Shown here in pieces: positions 36,065 to 45,593 of a DNA stretch of 64,000 nucleotides. Below the pieces are notes generated by a model that saw only the letters and a program-made list of their open reading frames with translations, did not search any database and was not told where the DNA came from. Made by a program: the position numbers and the translations under genes. Each line of letters opens with the position of its first letter. Position 1 is the stretch's first letter. Origin of the DNA: Chitinophagaceae bacterium (GTDB lineage: Bacteria; Bacteroidota; Bacteroidia; Chitinophagales; UBA10324); contig CANIPU010000002.1 of the NCBI GenBank assembly GCA_947469485.1, positions 124,001-188,000 on the forward strand, in the 5' to 3' direction.

Positions 36065-37531
36065 ATGGCAAAGCAAAAACCATCTATTCCAAGCGGCACC
36101 AGAGATTTCAACCCTGAAACGGTTGCAAAGCGCCGCTATATTTTTGAAACTATCAGAACAGTTTTTGAGAAGTACGGTTACCAACCGATTGAAACTCCTT
36201 CGTTTGAAAATCTTTCTACCCTCACAGGGAAGTATGGAGATGAAGGAGATAAATTAATTTTTAAAATATTGAATTCAGGAAATTTAATTGCTGATGTTTC
36301 ATCTCAATTTTTTATTCCATTCATGAGAGAGTTAAAAGATAAAGACCAAGAAATAATTTCTTCCGTCTTTGACTCAAAGAATCCTAGAGAAAATATATAT
36401 ATAGAAGAATTTGGAGAAATATTTAAACCCTTATTGAAACACATATCCGAACGAGCTCTTCGTTACGATTTAACAGTTCCCTTCGCGCGTTATGTAGTGA
36501 TGCATCAGAATGAAATCACTTTTCCGTTTCGTCGATACCAGATACAACCTGTGTGGCGCGCCGACCGACCTCAAAAAGGAAGATACCGCGAGTTCTGGCA
36601 ATGCGATGCTGATGTGGTTGGAAGCGATTCATTGATTCTCGAAATGGAGTTGGTGCGGATTTATGATGAAGTTTTTTCTCAACTCAAATTACCAGTTGCC
36701 ATTCATCTCAACAACCGAAAAATACTTTCAGGCATTGCTGAAGCAATGAATGCAACCGATAAATTCGTGGACATCACTATCGCGATTGACAAGTTTGATA
36801 AAGTTGGTTTGCAGGGAGTACGGCAGGATTTGCACAATAAAGGAATCAGCGAAAGTCAGATGCAAGTGCTTGAAAAATTTTTCTCATTGACCGGAACTGA
36901 AATAGAAAAATTAGAAAAGGCGGAAGGGTTAATGGGGGATTCGGAAATTGGGAAATTGGGAATACTGGAATTAAAAAATGTGCTGAATTATTTATCGCTC
37001 AGCGGAACAACCAATTCCGAAATTAAAATTGATTTCACACTCGCGCGTGGTTTGAATTATTACACAGGCGCCATTATTGAAGTGAAACCAGTAACAGTGC
37101 AAATGGGAAGTTTGGGCGGCGGCGGTCGTTATGATAATCTGACCGGCATGTTTGGTTTGGATGGAGTAAGTGGTGTTGGAATTTCTTTCGGAGCCGACAG
37201 AATGTATGATGTACTAGAAGACTTAAAACTATTTCCCGAAGAATCATTGAAGACCACCCAAGTGTTGTTTGTTTGTTTCGATGAAAAGGGAATTGAGTTT
37301 GCATTGCCATTGGCGCAGCAATTCAGAAAAGAAAATATTTCAACAGAGCTTTATCCATCAGCAGAAAAACTAAAAAAGCAAATGAAGTATGCTAACGATA
37401 AAAAAATTCCATTCGTGATTGTCATTGGCGACGAAGAAATGAAATCAGGAAAACTTGCCTTCAAAAACATGAACAGCGGTGAACAGAGATTGTTGAGTGG
37501 TGATGAAATAATTTCAGAATTGAAAAAATAA
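36065..37531 (+). CDS. hisS: Histidine-tRNA ligase
   Basis: A 488-residue class IIa synthetase. Motifs: Gly-Thr-Arg-Asp-Phe near the start, [12 protein letters not shown], motif 2 [10 protein letters not shown], the histidine-binding [10 protein letters not shown], motif 3 [10 protein letters not shown], and a C-terminal anticodon domain. From memory, Bacteroidota HisRS are about 455 residues; this one has about 30 extra residues between Lys-Ile-Leu-Asn-Ser-Gly (residue 72) and Ser-Glu-Arg-Ala-Leu (residue 128). The insert is AT-richer than its flanks. hutH follows after 5 bases. Confidence 0.96.
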   Translation: MAKQKPSIPSGTRDFNPETVAKRRYIFETIRTVFEKYGYQPIETPSFENLSTLTGKYGDEGDKLIFKILNSGNLIADVSSQFFIPFMRELKDKDQEIISSVFDSKNPRENIYIEEFGEIFKPLLKHISERALRYDLTVPFARYVVMHQNEITFPFRRYQIQPVWRADRPQKGRYREFWQCDADVVGSDSLILEMELVRIYDEVFSQLKLPVAIHLNNRKILSGIAEAMNATDKFVDITIAIDKFDKVGLQGVRQDLHNKGISESQMQVLEKFFSLTGTEIEKLEKAEGLMGDSEIGKLGILELKNVLNYLSLSGTTNSEIKIDFTLARGLNYYTGAIIEVKPVTVQMGSLGGGGRYDNLTGMFGLDGVSGVGISFGADRMYDVLEDLKLFPEESLKTTQVLFVCFDEKGIEFALPLAQQFRKENISTELYPSAEKLKKQMKYANDKKIPFVIVIGDEEMKSGKLAFKNMNSGEQRLLSGDEIISELKK

Positions 37532-37536
37532 ATTAC

Positions 37537-39027
37537 ATGGTATCGACTCATCTTATTTCGTCAGATAAATTAACCTTAGAAAAAATTCAGGAAATAATTT
37601 CCGGCGATTACAAATTGCAGCTCAGCGATGAGTCGCGCGATAAAATTATTGCCTGCAGAAATTACCTTGACAATAAATTAAAAAGCAACGATGAGCTTTT
37701 CTATGGCATCAATACTGGTTTTGGTTCGTTGTGCAATGTGAAAATATCTGCTGATCAGATTGAACTGTTACAGGAAAATTTAGTGAAGTCGCATGCTTGT
37801 GGTGTTGGCGCTGAAGTGCCTCAGGAAATTGTGAAGCTGATGTTGCTGCTGAAAATTCAATCGCTCTCTTACGGAAATTCAGGAGTTGATTTAACAACTG
37901 TTTGGCGACTGATAGATTTTTTTAATCTCGGAATATATCCGGTGGTGTATGAACAAGGTTCGCTTGGAGCTTCAGGAGATTTAGCACCGCTTGCACATTT
38001 GAGTTTGCCGTTACTTGGTTTAGGTGAAGTTTATTATGAAGGAAAAAAGTTTTCTTCTTCTGAACTGCTTCCTCACTTCAAATGGCAGCCGCTTAAATTA
38101 AAATCGAAGGAAGGATTAGCGCTGCTGAACGGAACACAATTCATGAGCGCATATGCTGTGCATTTGTTGTTGCAAACAAAAAGATTATCGCACTGGGCGG
38201 ATTTAATTTCATGTGTTTCCATTGATGCATTTGATTCGAAACTGGAACCATTCAATTCGTTGCTTCACATTGCCCGACCGCACAACGGACAAATTCAAAC
38301 CGCAAAAAATATTCTGAGTTGGTTGAGTGGAAGTGAAATTGCTTCACAGAAAAAAGAGCAAGTACAAGACCCGTATTCCTTCCGTTGCATACCACAAGTA
38401 CATGGTGCATCAAAGGATGCAATCGCACATGTTGAATCTGTAGTTACAACTGAAATAAATTCTGTTACAGATAATCCGAATATTTTTCCGGAAGAAGATA
38501 TGATTTTAAGTGGCGGAAATTTTCATGGTCAGCCACTCGCACTTTCACTGGATTTTTTGGCGATTGCTTTATCAGAATTTGGAAGTATTTCCGAACGCAG
38601 AACCTACCAGCTCATCAGCGGACTAAGAAATCTACCCGCATTTTTGGTTTCCAATCCCGGACTGAATTCCGGAATGATGATTCCGCAATACACTGCTGCA
38701 TCGCTCGTAAGTCAGAACAAACAGCTCTGCACACCTTCGTCTGTTGATAGCATTGTGAGCAGCAACGGACAGGAAGACCATGTGAGCATGGGTGCGAATG
38801 GTGCAACTAAATGTTATCGTGTTGTGAATAATCTCGAAAACATTTTAGCCATAGAATTATTGAACGCAGCACAGGCGCTCGAATTCCGCAAACCAAAAAA
38901 GAGCAGCAATAAAATTGAATTACTAATTGCTGAATATCGCAAAACAGTTTCATTCAATACTTCCGACAGAGTGTTACATGATGATATTGTGAAGACAGTG
39001 GAGTTCATGAATTTATATCATGACTAA
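37537..39027 (+). CDS. hutH: Histidine ammonia-lyase
   Basis: A 496-residue MIO-type ammonia-lyase. The MIO prosthetic group forms from Ala145-Ser146-Gly147 in Gly-Ser-Leu-Gly-Ala-Ser-Gly-Asp-Leu-Ala. The selectivity pair Ser85-His86 and the Gln-Glu-Asp-His-Val-Ser-Met motif are of histidine type rather than the phenylalanine/tyrosine type. It converts histidine to urocanate. The rest of the hut pathway (hutU, hutI, hutG) is absent here. It overlaps the next gene by 8 bases. Confidence 0.92.
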   Translation: MVSTHLISSDKLTLEKIQEIISGDYKLQLSDESRDKIIACRNYLDNKLKSNDELFYGINTGFGSLCNVKISADQIELLQENLVKSHACGVGAEVPQEIVKLMLLLKIQSLSYGNSGVDLTTVWRLIDFFNLGIYPVVYEQGSLGASGDLAPLAHLSLPLLGLGEVYYEGKKFSSSELLPHFKWQPLKLKSKEGLALLNGTQFMSAYAVHLLLQTKRLSHWADLISCVSIDAFDSKLEPFNSLLHIARPHNGQIQTAKNILSWLSGSEIASQKKEQVQDPYSFRCIPQVHGASKDAIAHVESVVTTEINSVTDNPNIFPEEDMILSGGNFHGQPLALSLDFLAIALSEFGSISERRTYQLISGLRNLPAFLVSNPGLNSGMMIPQYTAASLVSQNKQLCTPSSVDSIVSSNGQEDHVSMGANGATKCYRVVNNLENILAIELLNAAQALEFRKPKKSSNKIELLIAEYRKTVSFNTSDRVLHDDIVKTVEFMNLYHD

Positions 39028-39787
39028 TCCTGAACTGAAAAATTTCCTCAACAAAAAAGTCAGTCAGTACAATCGTAATTCATTTATTGAACACGACCCG
39101 ATATGTATTCCGCATTTGTTCAGCAAGAAACAGGATATAGAAATTGCAGGATTATTTGCAGCTGTGTTTGCATGGGGGCAACGAAAAACAATTATCAATA
39201 AGAGTAAAGAGTTAATGCAATTGATGGATATGCAGCCGCATGATTTTATTCTGGATCATCAGGAAAGTGATTTGAAAAAATTCAGTCAATTCAAACACCG
39301 GACATTTAATTTCACTGATACACTTTACTTCATTCATTTTCTGCAGCACTATTATTCAAAACACAATTCATTGGAAGATGCTTTTCTTCCTAAGAAGAAT
39401 GAATTGAATATGGAAAATGCATTGATTCGTTTTCATAATTTATTTTTTTCGTTGGATGATTCACCCAACCGAACACGCAAACACATTCCAACACCTGCTC
39501 GTAAAAGTTCATGTAAGCGATTGAACATGTACCTGCGTTGGATGGTGCGCCGCGATAATTGCGGAGTTGATTTCGGAATCTGGAAAAAGTTAAATCCATC
39601 GCAACTTATTTGTCCGGTTGATTTGCATGTGGAAAGAGTGGCGCGCAAACTCGGACTCATCAATAGAAAAAATGCAGACTGGCAAACAGCAGTTGAATTA
39701 ACAGAAGCACTAAAACAATTCGATGCAAAAGATCCTGTGAAATATGATTTCGCTTTATTCGGTATTGGTGTGATGGAAAAAATTTAA
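39020..39787 (+). CDS. TIGR02757/DUF2400 family protein
   Basis: A 255-residue conserved protein. Visible blocks: Asp-Pro-Ile-Cys-Ile-Pro-His near residue 25, Phe-Ala-Trp-Gly-Gln-Arg-Lys-Thr-Ile, Cys-Lys-Arg-Leu-Asn-Met-Tyr-Leu-Arg-Trp-Met-Val-Arg, Gly-Val-Asp-Phe-Gly-Ile-Trp, and Cys-Pro-Val-Asp-Leu-His-Val. These match the TIGR02757 family, which may carry a glycosylase-like helical fold, but no activity is established. It overlaps hutH by 8 bases. Confidence 0.85.
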   Translation: MTNPELKNFLNKKVSQYNRNSFIEHDPICIPHLFSKKQDIEIAGLFAAVFAWGQRKTIINKSKELMQLMDMQPHDFILDHQESDLKKFSQFKHRTFNFTDTLYFIHFLQHYYSKHNSLEDAFLPKKNELNMENALIRFHNLFFSLDDSPNRTRKHIPTPARKSSCKRLNMYLRWMVRRDNCGVDFGIWKKLNPSQLICPVDLHVERVARKLGLINRKNADWQTAVELTEALKQFDAKDPVKYDFALFGIGVMEKI

Positions 39788-39816
39788 CTTGTTTTGTTAT
39801 CCCAAAATCTTTTTTC

Positions 39817-40158
39817 ATGGAGATTCCGAACGATGAAGTAAAAACGCAGGCGCAGCAAATCATCAGCAGAAATTTTAACCTGCCTGAATTATCTATTGGC
39901 GATTTTGAAAAATTTCGCGAAGTATTAAAAGATAAAATTGAAGATCTGTTACACCACGATTTCGAAAAATTATTGTGGGTGCTGTATCGGGTGGATGTAA
40001 GTGAAAGCCGTGCTAATCAACTGTTAGCTGAGCATCCGGATAAACCTGCGGAAGTTTTAGCTGACCTTGTGATTGAAAGACAAATTCAGAAATACCATTC
40101 ACGGATAAATTATAAAAGCAATCCGAATGACGACAGGGATAAAGACCTGTTGATGTGA
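39817..40158 (+). CDS. Conserved hypothetical cytoplasmic protein
   Basis: A 113-residue, mostly helical soluble protein with no signal or membrane segment. It has Phe-Arg-Glu-Val-Leu-Lys-Asp-Lys-Ile, Leu-Leu-Trp-Val-Leu-Tyr-Arg-Val-Asp-Val, and a charged end with Asp-Asp-Arg-Asp-Lys-Asp. From memory, similar short proteins sit beside fumarylacetoacetase genes in Bacteroidota, but I cannot name a family. The codon structure and conserved-looking blocks argue it is real. It lies 29 bases after the TIGR02757 gene. Confidence 0.75.
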   Translation: MEIPNDEVKTQAQQIISRNFNLPELSIGDFEKFREVLKDKIEDLLHHDFEKLLWVLYRVDVSESRANQLLAEHPDKPAEVLADLVIERQIQKYHSRINYKSNPNDDRDKDLLM

Positions 40159-40161
40159 GAT

Positions 40162-40169
40162 TATATTTG
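40162..40169 (+). promoter_or_regulatory. TAnnTTTG box before the FAH-family gene
   Basis: TATATTTG is an exact -7 consensus ending 25 bases before the ATG at 40195. No TTG/TTTG lies at the expected -33 distance. It suggests that the FAH and flavin-reductase pair can be transcribed separately from the upstream run. Confidence 0.4.
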
Positions 40170-40194
40170 CCCCCATAAATACAAAACACAACTA

Positions 40195-41226
40195 ATGAAA
40201 CTCGTTTCCTACTGGAGTCCAACTGAAGAACAAGATCGACTTGGAATGTTACACAACGATCTGGTGTATGATATGCGCGACCTCGACTGGCAATTTCCTG
40301 ATAACATGCAACTCTTTTTATATGCATGGGAAGATGTGATTGACCTGGCTAAAGAATTCAATCAGCGTATAATAGACGGAAAAGTAAAATCAGCTAAGCC
40401 AAAACAACTTGCCGATTTAACTATCATGGCTCCTGTTCCTCATCCAGCTTCTTGCCGCGATGGATACGCATTTCGTCAGCATGTTGCAGCGGCCCGCCGT
40501 AACAGAAAAGTGGAAATGATTCCTGAATTTGATCAGTATCCAATTTTTTATTTTACCAATCATCAGGCGATTCAGGGTGGCGGAGATATTATTTGCATGC
40601 CTGATCATTTTAAGAAATTAGATTTCGAATTGGAGTCAGCAATTGTGGTTTGCAAACAGGGAAGAAATATTACAGCAGAAGAGGCGGATGAATATATTGG
40701 TGGTTATATGATCATGAACGACATAAGTGCCCGCACTTTACAGATGGAAGAAATGATGTTAAATCTCGGACCTGCAAAAGGAAAAGATTTTTGCACAGTA
40801 ATTGGTCCCATGCTTGTGACTGCTGATGAACTCGAACAATATAAAATTCCAGCAAAGCCAAATCATGTCGGTAATAATTTTAATCTTGATATGAAATGTT
40901 GGGTTAACGGAAAATTAGTTTCAGAAGGAAACATGGGCGATATGGATTGGACTTATGCTGAAATATTGGAGCGCTGTGCATACGGAGTTGACATTCATCC
41001 CGGCGATGTTATTGGCAGCGGAACGGTTGGTACAGGATGTTTTTTGGAATTGAATGGCACCGGAAAACTTAACGATCCGAATTACCAAGAACAATGGTTA
41101 CAGGAAGGCGATGTAGTGGAAATGGAAATAACAGGACTCGGAAAAATTTCAAATACCATCGTCAAGGCCGAAAGCGATTTTTCCATACTCGGTAAAAAGA
41201 AAATTAAATCTGATGTTGCGAATTGA
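40195..41226 (+). CDS. Fumarylacetoacetate hydrolase family protein
   Basis: A 343-residue protein with the FAH fold. Visible blocks are Asp-Gly-Tyr-Ala-Phe-Arg-Gln-His, Pro-Ile-Phe-Tyr-Phe-Thr-Asn-His, Leu-Asp-Phe-Glu-Leu-Glu-Ser-Ala-Ile-Val (metal-binding Glu), Met-Asn-Asp-Ile-Ser-Ala-Arg-Thr-Leu-Gln (Asp), and Gly-Ser-Gly-Thr-Val-Gly-Thr-Gly. It may cleave a C-C bond in an acylpyruvate, as in tyrosine/homogentisate breakdown. Homogentisate dioxygenase and HPPD, often nearby, are absent here, so the exact substrate is uncertain. It overlaps the next gene by 14 bases. Confidence 0.88.
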   Translation: MKLVSYWSPTEEQDRLGMLHNDLVYDMRDLDWQFPDNMQLFLYAWEDVIDLAKEFNQRIIDGKVKSAKPKQLADLTIMAPVPHPASCRDGYAFRQHVAAARRNRKVEMIPEFDQYPIFYFTNHQAIQGGGDIICMPDHFKKLDFELESAIVVCKQGRNITAEEADEYIGGYMIMNDISARTLQMEEMMLNLGPAKGKDFCTVIGPMLVTADELEQYKIPAKPNHVGNNFNLDMKCWVNGKLVSEGNMGDMDWTYAEILERCAYGVDIHPGDVIGSGTVGTGCFLELNGTGKLNDPNYQEQWLQEGDVVEMEITGLGKISNTIVKAESDFSILGKKKIKSDVAN

Positions 41227-42130
41227 TCCAAAAGAAACTACAACTGCAAAACTCCATGCATTTGTGCTGGGTAGTATTGCCCCCCGCCCAATTGCATTTG
41301 CAAGTACGATAGATAAAAACGGAGTTCCCAATTTATCGCCTTTCAGTTTCTTTAACGCGTTTGGCGCCAATCCTGCCACACTAATTTTTTCACCGGCACG
41401 ACGAGTGCGAGACAATACAATCAAGCACACTTTAGAAAATGTTTACGATATAAAAGAAGTGGTCATCAATGTGGTGAACTACGAAATGGTGCATCAGATG
41501 TCGCTGTCCAGTGTCGAGTTTCCGAAAGGCGTAAATGAATTTGAGAAATCAGGATTCACTCCCATTGCATCTGAAATCGTAAAACCATTTCGTGTAAAAG
41601 AATCTCCGGTGCAAATGGAATGCAAAGTGGTGGAGGTAAAAGAAATGGGACATGAGGGTGGCGCAGCCAATCTCATCATCTGCGAAATATTGTTGATGCA
41701 TGTAAGCGAAAATGTATTGGATGCAAGCGGAAGAATTGATCCGCACAAAATTGATCTCGTTGCACGCATGGGAAATGATTACTACTGTCGTGCAAGTGGT
41801 TCTGCTATTTTTGAAGTTCCGAAACCAAACACCAAACCTGCTATTGGTTACGATGCCATTCCTGATCGCATTCGGTTAAGCAAAGTGCTTACCGGAAATG
41901 ATCTAGGTCAGTTAGGTCATGTAGAAATGCTTCCTTCGTGGGACGAAGTTTCACTCATCCGAAAAGACGGTCGTATGCAGGAAGTGTTTGAGCGCTTTCA
42001 GTTAGATGAAGAAAGTATGGAGTATCATCTTCACCTGCTCGCCAAAGAATTTCTGGAAGAAGGAAGAGTGATGGATTCATGGAAGGTTTTATTGCTTCCA
42101 GATTTTCATGAGTGGGAACAAAAAGAGTAG
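41213..42130 (+). CDS. Flavin reductase-like domain protein
   Basis: A 305-residue protein whose first 200 residues form an FMN-binding split barrel: Gly-Ser-Ile-Ala-Pro-Arg-Pro-Ile-Ala-Phe-Ala-Ser-Thr, Leu-Ser-Pro-Phe-Ser-Phe-Phe-Asn, and Asp-Asn-Thr-Ile-Lys-His-Thr. The C-terminal hundred residues are helical and acidic. It belongs to the flavin reductase/DIM6-NTAB type found beside FAH genes in Bacteroidota. Its start lies inside the upstream gene (14-base overlap), which suggests coupled translation. The true substrate is unknown. Confidence 0.88.
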   Translation: MLRIDPKETTTAKLHAFVLGSIAPRPIAFASTIDKNGVPNLSPFSFFNAFGANPATLIFSPARRVRDNTIKHTLENVYDIKEVVINVVNYEMVHQMSLSSVEFPKGVNEFEKSGFTPIASEIVKPFRVKESPVQMECKVVEVKEMGHEGGAANLIICEILLMHVSENVLDASGRIDPHKIDLVARMGNDYYCRASGSAIFEVPKPNTKPAIGYDAIPDRIRLSKVLTGNDLGQLGHVEMLPSWDEVSLIRKDGRMQEVFERFQLDEESMEYHLHLLAKEFLEEGRVMDSWKVLLLPDFHEWEQKE

Positions 42131-42166
42131 AAATTATTTTTTTCTTTAACTTCAATTTTTCCTTTA

Positions 42167-42197
42167 TTTCAATCTGCATTCTTCTCTGTTACATTTG
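42167..42197 (+). promoter_or_regulatory. Bacteroidetes-type promoter before lysS
   Basis: TTTC (42167-42170, one mismatch to TTTG), a 19-base spacer and an exact TACATTTG (42190-42197) lie 20 bases before the lysS ATG. Confidence 0.5.
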
Positions 42198-42217
42198 TAA
42201 AAAATTATTAAAAGCAA

Positions 42218-43735
42218 ATGCAATTGAGCGAGCACGAAGTTTTACGCCGACAAGCTTTAGAAGAATTAATTAATCTCGGCATTAATCCATATCCAGCCGA
42301 TTTATTTGAAGTGAATGATAATTCGGTTCGCATAAAAACTGATTTTGAAAAAGATGCGGCGCATTACGAAGGCAGAACGATTTCGCTTGCAGGAAGAATC
42401 ATGAGCCGCCGCGATATGGGAAAGGCAGCATTTGTTGTGATACAAGATTCGGTAGGCAAAATTCAACTATATATTAAGCGCGATGATATTTGTCCCGGCG
42501 AAGACAAGCAACTGTATGATGTGCTTTTTAAAAAGCTATTAGATCTGGGAGATTTTATTGGTGTAGCAGGTTATGTGTTCCGCACGAAGACCGGAGAAAT
42601 ATCGCTACATGTACAACATCTGAAATTACTGTCGAAAGCACTTAAGCCTTTGCCTGTGGTGAAGGAAAAGGAAGGCGAAGTTTTTGATGCGGTGAGTGAT
42701 GTGGAGTTGCGCTATCGTCAACGGTATGTGGATCTGAACATTAATCCGCATTCGAAGGAAGTTTTCATTCAGCGTAGTAAGCTAGTTATGAGCATGCGTA
42801 ATTTTCTGAATTCGAAACAATATGTGGAAGTAGAAACTCCGATTTTACAACCGTTGTATGGAGGTGCTGCGGCTCGCCCATTTAAAACGCATCACAACAC
42901 GCTCGACATGACTTTGTACCTGCGCATTGCGAACGAGCTTTACTTAAAGCGTTTGATTGTCGGCGGCTTTGATGGTGTGTTTGAGTTTGCAAAAGATTTC
43001 CGCAACGAAGGAATGGATCGCTTTCATAACCCGGAGTTCACACAAATGGAGTTGTATGTGGCATATAAAGATTATTACTGGATGATGGATTTGGTGGAAG
43101 AGATGGTAGAGAAAATTTGTATTGACCTCTATGGAAAAACAGAAGTGCAAGTGGGTGAGCATATCATCAACTTTGCACGCCCCTGGAAACGGTTCACCAT
43201 GTTCGAAGCGATACAACATTTTACCGGAATAGATATTTCTGCAATGGATGAAGCGGCTTTGCGCGCGACCGCAAAAGAGTTGCATGTGCCCATTGACAAT
43301 ACGATGGGAAAGGGAAAATTGATTGATGAAATTTTTGGTGAGAAGTGCGAAGCACAACTAATACAGCCGACTTTTATTACTGATTACCCGGTAGAGATGA
43401 GTCCTCTTGCGAAGAAGCATCGAAGTAAGGACGGTTTGGTTGAACGATTTGAAGCCATTTGTAATGGCAAGGAAATATGTAATGCATTTTCTGAGTTGAA
43501 TGACCCGATTGATCAGCGTAAAAGATTTGAAGAGCAACTTGAACTTGGCAAGCGTGGTGATGAAGAAGCTATGATGCTCGATGAAGATTTTCTACGCGCT
43601 CTTGAATATGGCATGCCGCCAACTGCAGGTCTCGGAATGGGAATAGACCGTTTGTGTATGATTCTGACCAACTCACATTCGATTCAGGATGTGTTGTTGT
43701 TTCCTCAGATGAGGCCTGAGAAAACTATGGAGTAA
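42218..43735 (+). CDS. lysS: Lysine-tRNA ligase, class II
   Basis: A 505-residue class IIb synthetase. The N-terminal OB-fold anticodon domain spans about residues 50-160 ([11 protein letters not shown]). Motif 1 is [15 protein letters not shown], motif 2 is [13 protein letters not shown], and motif 3 is Gly-Leu-Gly-Met-Gly-Ile-Asp-Arg-Leu. The full catalytic domain is present. It stands alone with its own promoter and converges on the crt cluster. Confidence 0.97.
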   Translation: MQLSEHEVLRRQALEELINLGINPYPADLFEVNDNSVRIKTDFEKDAAHYEGRTISLAGRIMSRRDMGKAAFVVIQDSVGKIQLYIKRDDICPGEDKQLYDVLFKKLLDLGDFIGVAGYVFRTKTGEISLHVQHLKLLSKALKPLPVVKEKEGEVFDAVSDVELRYRQRYVDLNINPHSKEVFIQRSKLVMSMRNFLNSKQYVEVETPILQPLYGGAAARPFKTHHNTLDMTLYLRIANELYLKRLIVGGFDGVFEFAKDFRNEGMDRFHNPEFTQMELYVAYKDYYWMMDLVEEMVEKICIDLYGKTEVQVGEHIINFARPWKRFTMFEAIQHFTGIDISAMDEAALRATAKELHVPIDNTMGKGKLIDEIFGEKCEAQLIQPTFITDYPVEMSPLAKKHRSKDGLVERFEAICNGKEICNAFSELNDPIDQRKRFEEQLELGKRGDEEAMMLDEDFLRALEYGMPPTAGLGMGIDRLCMILTNSHSIQDVLLFPQMRPEKTME

Positions 43736-43756
43736 ATATTTTGCTTCGAAATATTT
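43734..43756. terminator. Weak AT hairpin after lysS
   Basis: Two AAATATTT arms (43734-43741 and 43749-43756) flank TGCTTCG, and a T follows the second arm. The left arm includes two bases of the lysS stop. With an A/T-only stem it is a weak candidate terminator between the convergent lysS and crtY. Confidence 0.3.
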
Positions 43757-43797
43757 TATCACTGAGACTTTGAGAACAAGGAGAATATTAATCGAAA

Positions 43798-44487
43798 TTA
43801 TTTTTTACTGCGAAGTATGCGCTCATAAATTGTTGCGTTTAATAATATCAGCAACAGTCCATAAAAAAAATCTTCGATTGGAATGGTGAGAAATCTGATT
43901 CCAAGATTCTGATTGTTGTTATACCACACAACCGGAGATTCTAATCCGGTACCTGTTAAAATTCCATTGCAGATAAAAAAGGGAATTAATAAAATGAGGT
44001 AAGCAAGAAAGAATTTTCCCAACGAAAAAGTGAAATTGAATTGTGCAGTAAGGAAAAGATAAATTGCCAGAGCGATAAAAGTGGATGAAGTATAGAGGTG
44101 ATTGAAATAAATAATTCCGATGAAGAACAGAACTACACTTGAAATTTTTGAAATTAATCTGGTTGTGGTTTCGTCGGGAGATTGATTTATCAGTATTTTA
44201 AAACAGTGGTAAGTAAAAATGCACGCGTATGGAATGCAGAAAAAGAAAAGGTATTCTTCAATGGGTAAATTGAAAAAATAAATTCCGGTTAAATAATCAG
44301 GATTGAATCCCCAGATTTCTAAATGAGTAAACAAAACATCGGCTGATATAAAAATACTTGCAGCAATAATCATAGCCGGAAAAAAAGCAAACCATGTTTT
44401 ATAAAATTTCAGTTTTGGATGAAAACTGAAAATGAAAGGAAATAAAATTGCTCCAATATTTACAGCGAGATAAGTGAAGTGATTCAT
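43798..44487 (-). CDS. crtY: Lycopene cyclase, fused CrtYcd type
   Basis: A 229-residue membrane protein with about seven hydrophobic helices. It carries two lycopene cyclase domain (CrtYc/CrtYd) repeats: Asn-Leu-Pro-Ile-Glu-Glu-Tyr-Leu-Phe-Phe-Phe in the first half and Thr-Ile-Pro-Ile-Glu-Asp-Phe-Phe-Tyr-Gly in the second. The acidic Pro-Ile-Glu-Glu/Asp motifs are the catalytic signature. It turns lycopene into beta-carotene. Last gene of the carotenoid operon, overlapping crtZ by 1 base. Confidence 0.91.
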   Translation of the reverse strand: MNHFTYLAVNIGAILFPFIFSFHPKLKFYKTWFAFFPAMIIAASIFISADVLFTHLEIWGFNPDYLTGIYFFNLPIEEYLFFFCIPYACIFTYHCFKILINQSPDETTTRLISKISSVVLFFIGIIYFNHLYTSSTFIALAIYLFLTAQFNFTFSLGKFFLAYLILLIPFFICNGILTGTGLESPVVWYNNNQNLGIRFLTIPIEDFFYGLLLILLNATIYERILRSKK

Positions 44488-44969
44488 TAACCCCAGAGTT
44501 CGTTCTTTGATTTTCTTGCTTCGTCGTAATACCTCTTAGGTATAAAAAGCATTCCAAAACATTCGCCTTCTTCTTTTCCTAAATGTTTGTGATGCACTTT
44601 ATGCGCTTTGCGCAGTGCGCGGAAATAAGTTGAGTTGAGTTGTTTAAGTATCGGAAAACGCTGATGAATAAAAATATCGTGTACAAAAAAATAAGCTGCT
44701 CCATACAAAGTAATTCCGGCCCCCATCCAGAAACGAAAATCGGAATAAGAATTTGTAAGTCCATACGACATCAAAAAAATTCCGGGGACAGCGAACAGCA
44801 AAAAGAAGAAATCATTTCGCTCAAAAAAACCTTCATGATCTTTTAAATGATGGTCGTTATGCAACGGCCAAAGAAATCCATGCATGATAAATTTATGTGT
44901 GAACCATGCCACTCCTTCCATCAAAACGAAGAATGAAATCAGAACCAGTATATTAAGTAGAATTGTCAT
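44487..44969 (-). CDS. crtZ: Beta-carotene hydroxylase
   Basis: A 160-residue membrane di-iron hydroxylase of the fatty acid hydroxylase superfamily. Its histidine motifs are His-Lys-Phe-Ile-Met-His-Gly, His-Asn-Asp-His-His, Phe-Val-His-Asp-Ile-Phe-Ile-His-Gln, and His-Lys-Val-His-His-Lys-His. These match CrtZ enzymes that add 3-hydroxyl groups to beta-carotene to give zeaxanthin. It sits between idi (28-base gap) and crtY. Confidence 0.93.
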   Translation of the reverse strand: MTILLNILVLISFFVLMEGVAWFTHKFIMHGFLWPLHNDHHLKDHEGFFERNDFFFLLFAVPGIFLMSYGLTNSYSDFRFWMGAGITLYGAAYFFVHDIFIHQRFPILKQLNSTYFRALRKAHKVHHKHLGKEEGECFGMLFIPKRYYDEARKSKNELWG

Positions 44970-44997
44970 AATTGAAACTCGTTAGGTTTTATAGCAA

Positions 44998-45552
44998 TTA
45001 GTAGGCATCCGTTTTAGTTAAAAAATTTTGTGTAACACTGAAAAAATCAAAAGCCTTTTCATAAATGATTTTGAACCATTCGGTAAATGTATCTGGTACA
45101 TCATTCATTTCTTCTTTTAATTCTTCTACAGAAATATAACGATATGCAGAAACCTCATCTTCATTTATATCAGGTAAATTATTGCTTATTCCGAAAAAAA
45201 CATGATCAACTTCGTGTTCAGTTAAGTGGCTCCCTACATTTTCCTTATAAAGAAATTTAAAACCGAATTTTAAATCGCAAAGCATGCCCATTTCTTCATT
45301 CAATCGTTTTGAAGCAGCGCTTGTAATTACTTCACCTGGACCAGGGTGTCCGCAACAGGTGTTGGTCCATAAACCACCTGAATGGTATTTTCCATCGGCC
45401 CGCTTTTGCAAAAGCAATTCACCTTCAGAATTAAAAATGAAAATTGAAAAAGCGCGATGGAGTTCGCCCTTAATATGCGCTTCCAGTTTTTCCATTTTTC
45501 CGAGGGCCACATCCTGCTCATTCACGAGCACTACATTTTGAATTGGTTTCAT
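44998..45552 (-). CDS. idi: Isopentenyl-diphosphate delta-isomerase, type I
   Basis: A 184-residue Nudix-fold enzyme. The active site shows Thr-Asn-Thr-Cys-Cys-Gly-His-Pro (catalytic Cys), His-Arg-Ala-Phe-Ser, and Arg-Leu-Asn-Glu-Glu-Met-Gly-Met in the Nudix helix. It interconverts IPP and DMAPP, feeding the carotenoid genes around it. Since the MEP pathway makes both isomers, the enzyme is helpful rather than essential here. It lies 41 bases after the secreted hypothetical protein. Confidence 0.94.
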   Translation of the reverse strand: MKPIQNVVLVNEQDVALGKMEKLEAHIKGELHRAFSIFIFNSEGELLLQKRADGKYHSGGLWTNTCCGHPGPGEVITSAASKRLNEEMGMLCDLKFGFKFLYKENVGSHLTEHEVDHVFFGISNNLPDINEDEVSAYRYISVEELKEEMNDVPDTFTEWFKIIYEKAFDFFSVTQNFLTKTDAY

Positions 45553-45593
45553 TGTATTGAATTTTTAAAAACTCTATTCGTCATTTAAGTTAA

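Noticed and set aside
42944-43357. 137-codon antisense frame inside lysS
   Set aside because: lysS motifs in the sense frame are complete; the antisense product is Cys/His-rich noise.
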